Positions 37,771-40,568 of a stretch of DNA of 40,568 nucleotides are shown here, one piece after another. Source of the DNA: an uncultured Prochlorococcus sp. (GTDB lineage: Bacteria; Cyanobacteriota; Cyanobacteriia; PCC-6307; Cyanobiaceae); the NCBI GenBank assembly GCA_902609995.1, contig CACLUD010000005.1:1-40568 (forward strand). The letters are read 5' to 3'. Made by a program: the position numbers and the translations under genes. The notes beneath the pieces were generated by a model. It did no database searches, had not been told where the DNA came from, and worked only from the letters and a program-made list of their open reading frames with translations. Position 1 is the stretch's first letter, and every line of letters starts with the position of its first letter.

Positions 37771-38771
37771 AAACCCATTTGTTGTAACTCTGAAGCTTTT
37801 TTATATAAGTAATCAATATTTAATTCTTGTTTAATTGATTTGGTGGAAATTTCATTTCTCCAAACTTTTGCGTATGGGATTCCTTCCACGAGATTTATAA
37901 GATGTTTACATATATCCCAAGTTTTGCCTTTATTTTTTAAATGTTTTTCAATATAAGGAATTAATAAAAATATAATTTCTGACGCTTTTTTGTTTTTACT
38001 ATTTTCTCCATAAATTTTTTGATCAATTTCTGACCATCTTAAGGGATATTTGTAAGCTGATCTTCCTATCATTACACCATCTAAATCATTCAGTGCTTTT
38101 ATGCATTGATCAATATTCGTAAAACCTCCATTTATCTCTATAATTAACTTAGGATTGTTTCTCTTTAATTTCTGAACTACATCATATTGAAGCGGCGGTA
38201 TGGTTCTATTTTGCTTGGGATTTAGGCCTTTTAATATTGCCTTTCTTGCATGAACAATAAATCTGTCCGCCCCAGCATTTGCAACTTCTTTTACAAAATT
38301 ATCTAATTTATCAAAACTATCTTCTTCATCAACTCCAATTCTATGTTTGATGGTAACGGGGATACTACAATTATTTTTTAGGGATTCTATACATTTGGCT
38401 ACTTTGGTAGGTTCTTTCATTAGTGAAGCGCCAAAGTTTCCGGAACATACTCTTGGGCTTGGACATCCTACATTGAAGTTAATTTCATCGTATCCCCAAT
38501 CTTGAGCCATTTTTGCAGCCTCTTCAAGCATTTTTGGGTTGTCTCCTCCAAACTGAATTGATAAGGGATGTTCTTCTGAATTAAAGTCTAAAAACCGCTC
38601 TTTTTTATTTGTATAAATTAAACTCTGAGCTACTATCATTTCAGTATATAAGAGCGCTTTAGAGCTTATTTTTCTAATTATCATCCTAAAGTGTTTGTCT
38701 GTACAATCCATCATTGGAGCAACACTTATTTTATGTAGATTGTTTATAGTATTAATCTGATAACTTTTCAT
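37767..38771 (-). CDS. dusA: tRNA-dihydrouridine synthase (DusA-like)
   Basis: FMN enzyme that reduces uridines in tRNA D-loops. The 334 residues match DusA. Blocks are VAPMMDCTDKHFR near the N-terminus, LYTEMI, PLSIQFGG, then FNVGCPSPRV with active-site cysteine C103, GASLMKEP, VTIKHRIGVD, FIVHARKA and EINGG, ending in GVMIGRSAY. The IVHARKA-L-GL-P-NR block is the DusA signature. It is divergent from msrB with only 27 bases between start codons and overlaps the Rbp gene by 4 bases at its 3' end. Confidence 0.95.
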   Translation of the reverse strand: MKSYQINTINNLHKISVAPMMDCTDKHFRMIIRKISSKALLYTEMIVAQSLIYTNKKERFLDFNSEEHPLSIQFGGDNPKMLEEAAKMAQDWGYDEINFNVGCPSPRVCSGNFGASLMKEPTKVAKCIESLKNNCSIPVTIKHRIGVDEEDSFDKLDNFVKEVANAGADRFIVHARKAILKGLNPKQNRTIPPLQYDVVQKLKRNNPKLIIEINGGFTNIDQCIKALNDLDGVMIGRSAYKYPLRWSEIDQKIYGENSKNKKASEIIFLLIPYIEKHLKNKGKTWDICKHLINLVEGIPYAKVWRNEISTKSIKQELNIDYLYKKASELQQMGF

Positions 38772-38798
38772 GAAATTTTATTCGATATATTTGAAAAT

Positions 38799-39293
38799 AT
38801 GAATCAATTTTTATCTAGAAGATCTTTTATTTTAATTCCTATCATGTCAATTTTGAAATTTATTCTTAAACCAAAGAAAGTATTAGCTTCATCTCCTGCT
38901 TCCGATGAAGACTGGAATTTATCAAAAGAGGATTGGAAAAAAAAACTTAGTCCTGAATCTTATTATATTTTGCGTGAAGAAGGTACTGAAAGAGCATTTA
39001 GTAGTCAGCTAAATAATGAGAAGCGGAAAGGTACATTTTATTGTGCAGGTTGTAATCAACCTCTTTTTACTTCTGATACTAAATTTGATAGTGGTACTGG
39101 TTGGCCTAGCTTTTGGGATCCAATTCAAGGTTCTGTAGAAACGAAGGTAGATTTTAAATTAATTGTTCCAAGAACAGAATATCATTGCTCAAGATGCGGC
39201 GGACATCAAGGTCATGTTTTTAATGACGGTCCTTTGCCAACAGGTAAAAGATATTGTAATAACGGTCTTGCTTTAAAGTTTATAGCCGAATAA
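38799..39293 (+). CDS. msrB: Peptide methionine-R-sulfoxide reductase, probably exported by Tat
   Basis: Reduces methionine-R-sulfoxide in oxidised proteins. The 164 residues have an MsrB domain from about 40: zinc cysteines C82/C85 and C130/C133, SGTGWPSFWDP, the HCSRCGGHQGHVFNDGP block and catalytic C153 in RYCNNGLALKF. In front is an N-terminal extension with SRRSFILIP (R7-R8), a hydrophobic stretch, and a possible A-x-A-like cleavage near VLASS (residue 30-32). This resembles a twin-arginine signal peptide, so the enzyme would act in the periplasm or thylakoid lumen; the location is inferred. A GC-rich hairpin follows the gene. Confidence 0.93.
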   Translation: MNQFLSRRSFILIPIMSILKFILKPKKVLASSPASDEDWNLSKEDWKKKLSPESYYILREEGTERAFSSQLNNEKRKGTFYCAGCNQPLFTSDTKFDSGTGWPSFWDPIQGSVETKVDFKLIVPRTEYHCSRCGGHQGHVFNDGPLPTGKRYCNNGLALKFIAE

Positions 39294-39301
39294 TTAATTA
39301 G

Positions 39302-39315
39302 TGCGGCCTTCCGCA
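39302..39315 (+). terminator. GC-rich hairpin after msrB, probable terminator
   Basis: TGCGG (39302-39306) pairs perfectly with CCGCA (39311-39315) around the loop CCTT. It is followed by ACTTGTTTTG, a T-rich but imperfect tract. It lies 9 bases after the msrB stop in an otherwise AT-rich genome. It could instead be a 5'UTR element of grpE, 55 bases downstream. Confidence 0.45.
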
Positions 39316-39369
39316 ACTTGTTTTGTGCGTCAATTTCATTCACAATGGTTTTAATAAAAATTTAGGGTA

Positions 39370-40089
39370 ATGATTGAAAAACAATCAGATAATGTCGAAA
39401 ACCTAGAAGAGGATGTTTCTGAAGAGGTTAATAAAAATGAAGATTCTTCTGTGATTGAAAATCAAACTAGCAATGATGAACAGTCACTTGACGTAGATGA
39501 TGAAAATATTTATGCAGAAGATTTAAAAAATACTATAACTAATAATGACGCAAGATTAGAACAATTAGAAAAAGAGCATGAAACTTTAAAAAGTCAGTAT
39601 GTAAGAATTGCTGCCGATTTTGATAACTTTAGAAAAAGACAGTCTCGAGATCAAGATGATTTAAAAGTGCTACTTGTTTCCAAAGCTTTAACAGCAATAT
39701 TGCCCATTGTTGATAATTTTGAAAGAGCAAGACAACAACTAAAACCCGAAAGTGATGAGGCTCAAACATTGCACAGAAGTTATCAAGGACTATATAAACA
39801 ATTAGTGGAAGTGTTAAAACAACAAGGAGTTTCTCCAATGAGGGTAGTTGCACAACAATTTGATCCTAAGTTACATGAAGCGGTTTTAAGGGAACCAAGT
39901 CAGGAGTTTAATGAGGATATAATTATTGAAGAATTACAGCGTGGATATCATTTAGAAGGTAAGGTGTTAAGACATGCATTAGTTAAAGTTTCAATGGGTC
40001 CTGGCCAACAAAATTCACAAGAGCTTGAAGAAAAGGATAAAGTTGAAGAAGATATTGATTTAGAGAATCCAATCTCTGAAGAAAATTAA
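39370..40089 (+). CDS. grpE: Nucleotide exchange factor GrpE
   Basis: Releases ADP from DnaK. The 239 residues consist of an acidic, low-complexity N-terminus (about 1-55), a long coiled coil (about 55-110, with [28 protein letters not shown]) and the four-helix and beta-wing part. Signature stretches are [20 protein letters not shown] and the [17 protein letters not shown] end, then a second acidic tail. dnaJ starts 31 bases later on the same strand, a standard grpE-dnaJ pair; dnaK is about 33 kb to the left. Confidence 0.96.
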   Translation: MIEKQSDNVENLEEDVSEEVNKNEDSSVIENQTSNDEQSLDVDDENIYAEDLKNTITNNDARLEQLEKEHETLKSQYVRIAADFDNFRKRQSRDQDDLKVLLVSKALTAILPIVDNFERARQQLKPESDEAQTLHRSYQGLYKQLVEVLKQQGVSPMRVVAQQFDPKLHEAVLREPSQEFNEDIIIEELQRGYHLEGKVLRHALVKVSMGPGQQNSQELEEKDKVEEDIDLENPISEEN

Positions 40090-40120
40090 ATCCTTTTTAT
40101 GAATAGTTGAGTATTATTTA

Positions 40121-40568
40121 ATGTCCGACTTTTATCAAATACTTGGTGTTTCAAGAGATGCTGATGCTAATACTTTGAAAAGCGCTTATCGAAAATTAGC
40201 AAGACAATATCATCCTGACGTTAATAAAGATCCAGGCGCTGAAGATAAATTCAAAGAGATAGGTAAGGCTTATGAGGCTTTAGCTGACCCCGAAACTAGA
40301 GCTAGATATGATCAGTTTGGAGAGGCCGGAATAGGAGGAGCTGCTGGTATGCCAGATATGGGTGATATGGGTGGCTTTGGAGACTTATTTGAAACTTTTT
40401 TTAATGGCTTTGGTGGACAATCTGCACAGGGAGGGAGATCACAAAGAAGAGGTCCTCAACAAGGTGATGACTTAAGGTATGACTTAAATATTAATTTTAA
40501 AGATGCTATTTTTGGACAACAAAGAGAAATAAATATACCTCATTTAGAAACTTGTGAAGTTTGTAGAG
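40121..40568 (+). CDS. dnaJ: Chaperone protein DnaJ, N-terminal part (3' end outside window)
   Basis: Co-chaperone that stimulates the DnaK ATPase. The open frame runs from ATG 40121 to the window end (149 codons). The J domain (about residues 1-70) has the HPD motif at 31-33 in [11 protein letters not shown] Gly/Phe/Met-rich linker follows (about 75-110), then the start of the client-binding domain. The first zinc-finger cysteines appear as CEVCRG at the cut end, so this is a type I DnaJ with zinc fingers rather than a J-domain-only protein. Confidence 0.95.
   Translation, partial: MSDFYQILGVSRDADANTLKSAYRKLARQYHPDVNKDPGAEDKFKEIGKAYEALADPETRARYDQFGEAGIGGAAGMPDMGDMGGFGDLFETFFNGFGGQSAQGGRSQRRGPQQGDDLRYDLNINFKDAIFGQQREINIPHLETCEVCR

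Noticed and set aside
37504..37834. Long open frames on both strands across the Gly-rich tail of the RNA-binding protein gene
   Set aside because: GGN repeats lack stop codons in other frames; the products are low-complexity Val/Ala or Thr/Ala strings with no family resemblance.
1..40568. Mobile elements, CRISPR, prophage or defence island
   Set aside because: No transposase, integrase, repeat-spacer array, terminal inverted repeats or defence-type domains were seen; gene content is core throughout.

Overview
The window is a stretch of very AT-rich bacterial chromosome, packed with core housekeeping genes. Protein sequences and gene order point to a high-light-adapted Prochlorococcus (marine picocyanobacterium). 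The run dnaN, PRC-barrel gene, purL, purF, topoisomerase A subunit, TPR gene, queG, DUF502 gene, nusB, ftsY, rsbU-like, argH, rbp, dus, msrB, grpE, dnaJ is the order I recall from the conventional start of Prochlorococcus genomes. The genus assignment is inference from protein similarity and synteny; no database was consulted.

Left arm (1-21117): the 3' part of acnB, a ClC chloride/proton antiporter, purU, a ThiO-like flavoenzyme, dnaK, aroE, rpsF, argG with a small membrane protein, a DUF3134 gene overlapping mraY, a small conserved protein, a sucrose-phosphate-synthase-like glycosyltransferase, the repair genes uvrA and recN, an ABC1/UbiB kinase, a secreted DUF1400 protein and thrC. Centre (21118-21463): the only long gene-free stretch. 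It holds DnaA-box-like sites, two of them in tandem, and is the best candidate for the replication origin. Right arm (21464-40568): the dnaN, PRC-barrel, purL, purF series; a minus-strand group of queG, TPR protein and GyrA/ParC-like subunit; DUF502, nusB, ftsY, a SpoIIE/RsbU phosphatase, argH and a glycine-rich RNA-binding protein; dus on the minus strand; then msrB, grpE and the start of dnaJ.

Most genes serve central metabolism (TCA cycle, purine, arginine, threonine and shikimate pathways, one-carbon metabolism), replication and repair (dnaN, uvrA, recN, topoisomerase), translation and secretion (rpsF, queG, dus, nusB, ftsY), envelope synthesis (mraY) and protein quality control (dnaK on one side of the origin, grpE-dnaJ on the other). 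Genome compaction is extreme. All six convergent gene pairs overlap or lie within 12 bases, and three of them share the same TTAA as both stop codons.

I saw no insertion sequence, prophage, CRISPR array, tRNA, rRNA or defence island, and nothing that looks like a wholly new biological system. The points most worth a second look are the origin region, the terminator-less convergent junctions, the GyrA-box-less topoisomerase subunit, the single-domain sucrose-phosphate-synthase homologue, the stand-alone DUF1400 protein, the probable Tat-exported MsrB, and an 18-base palindrome in a divergent promoter.
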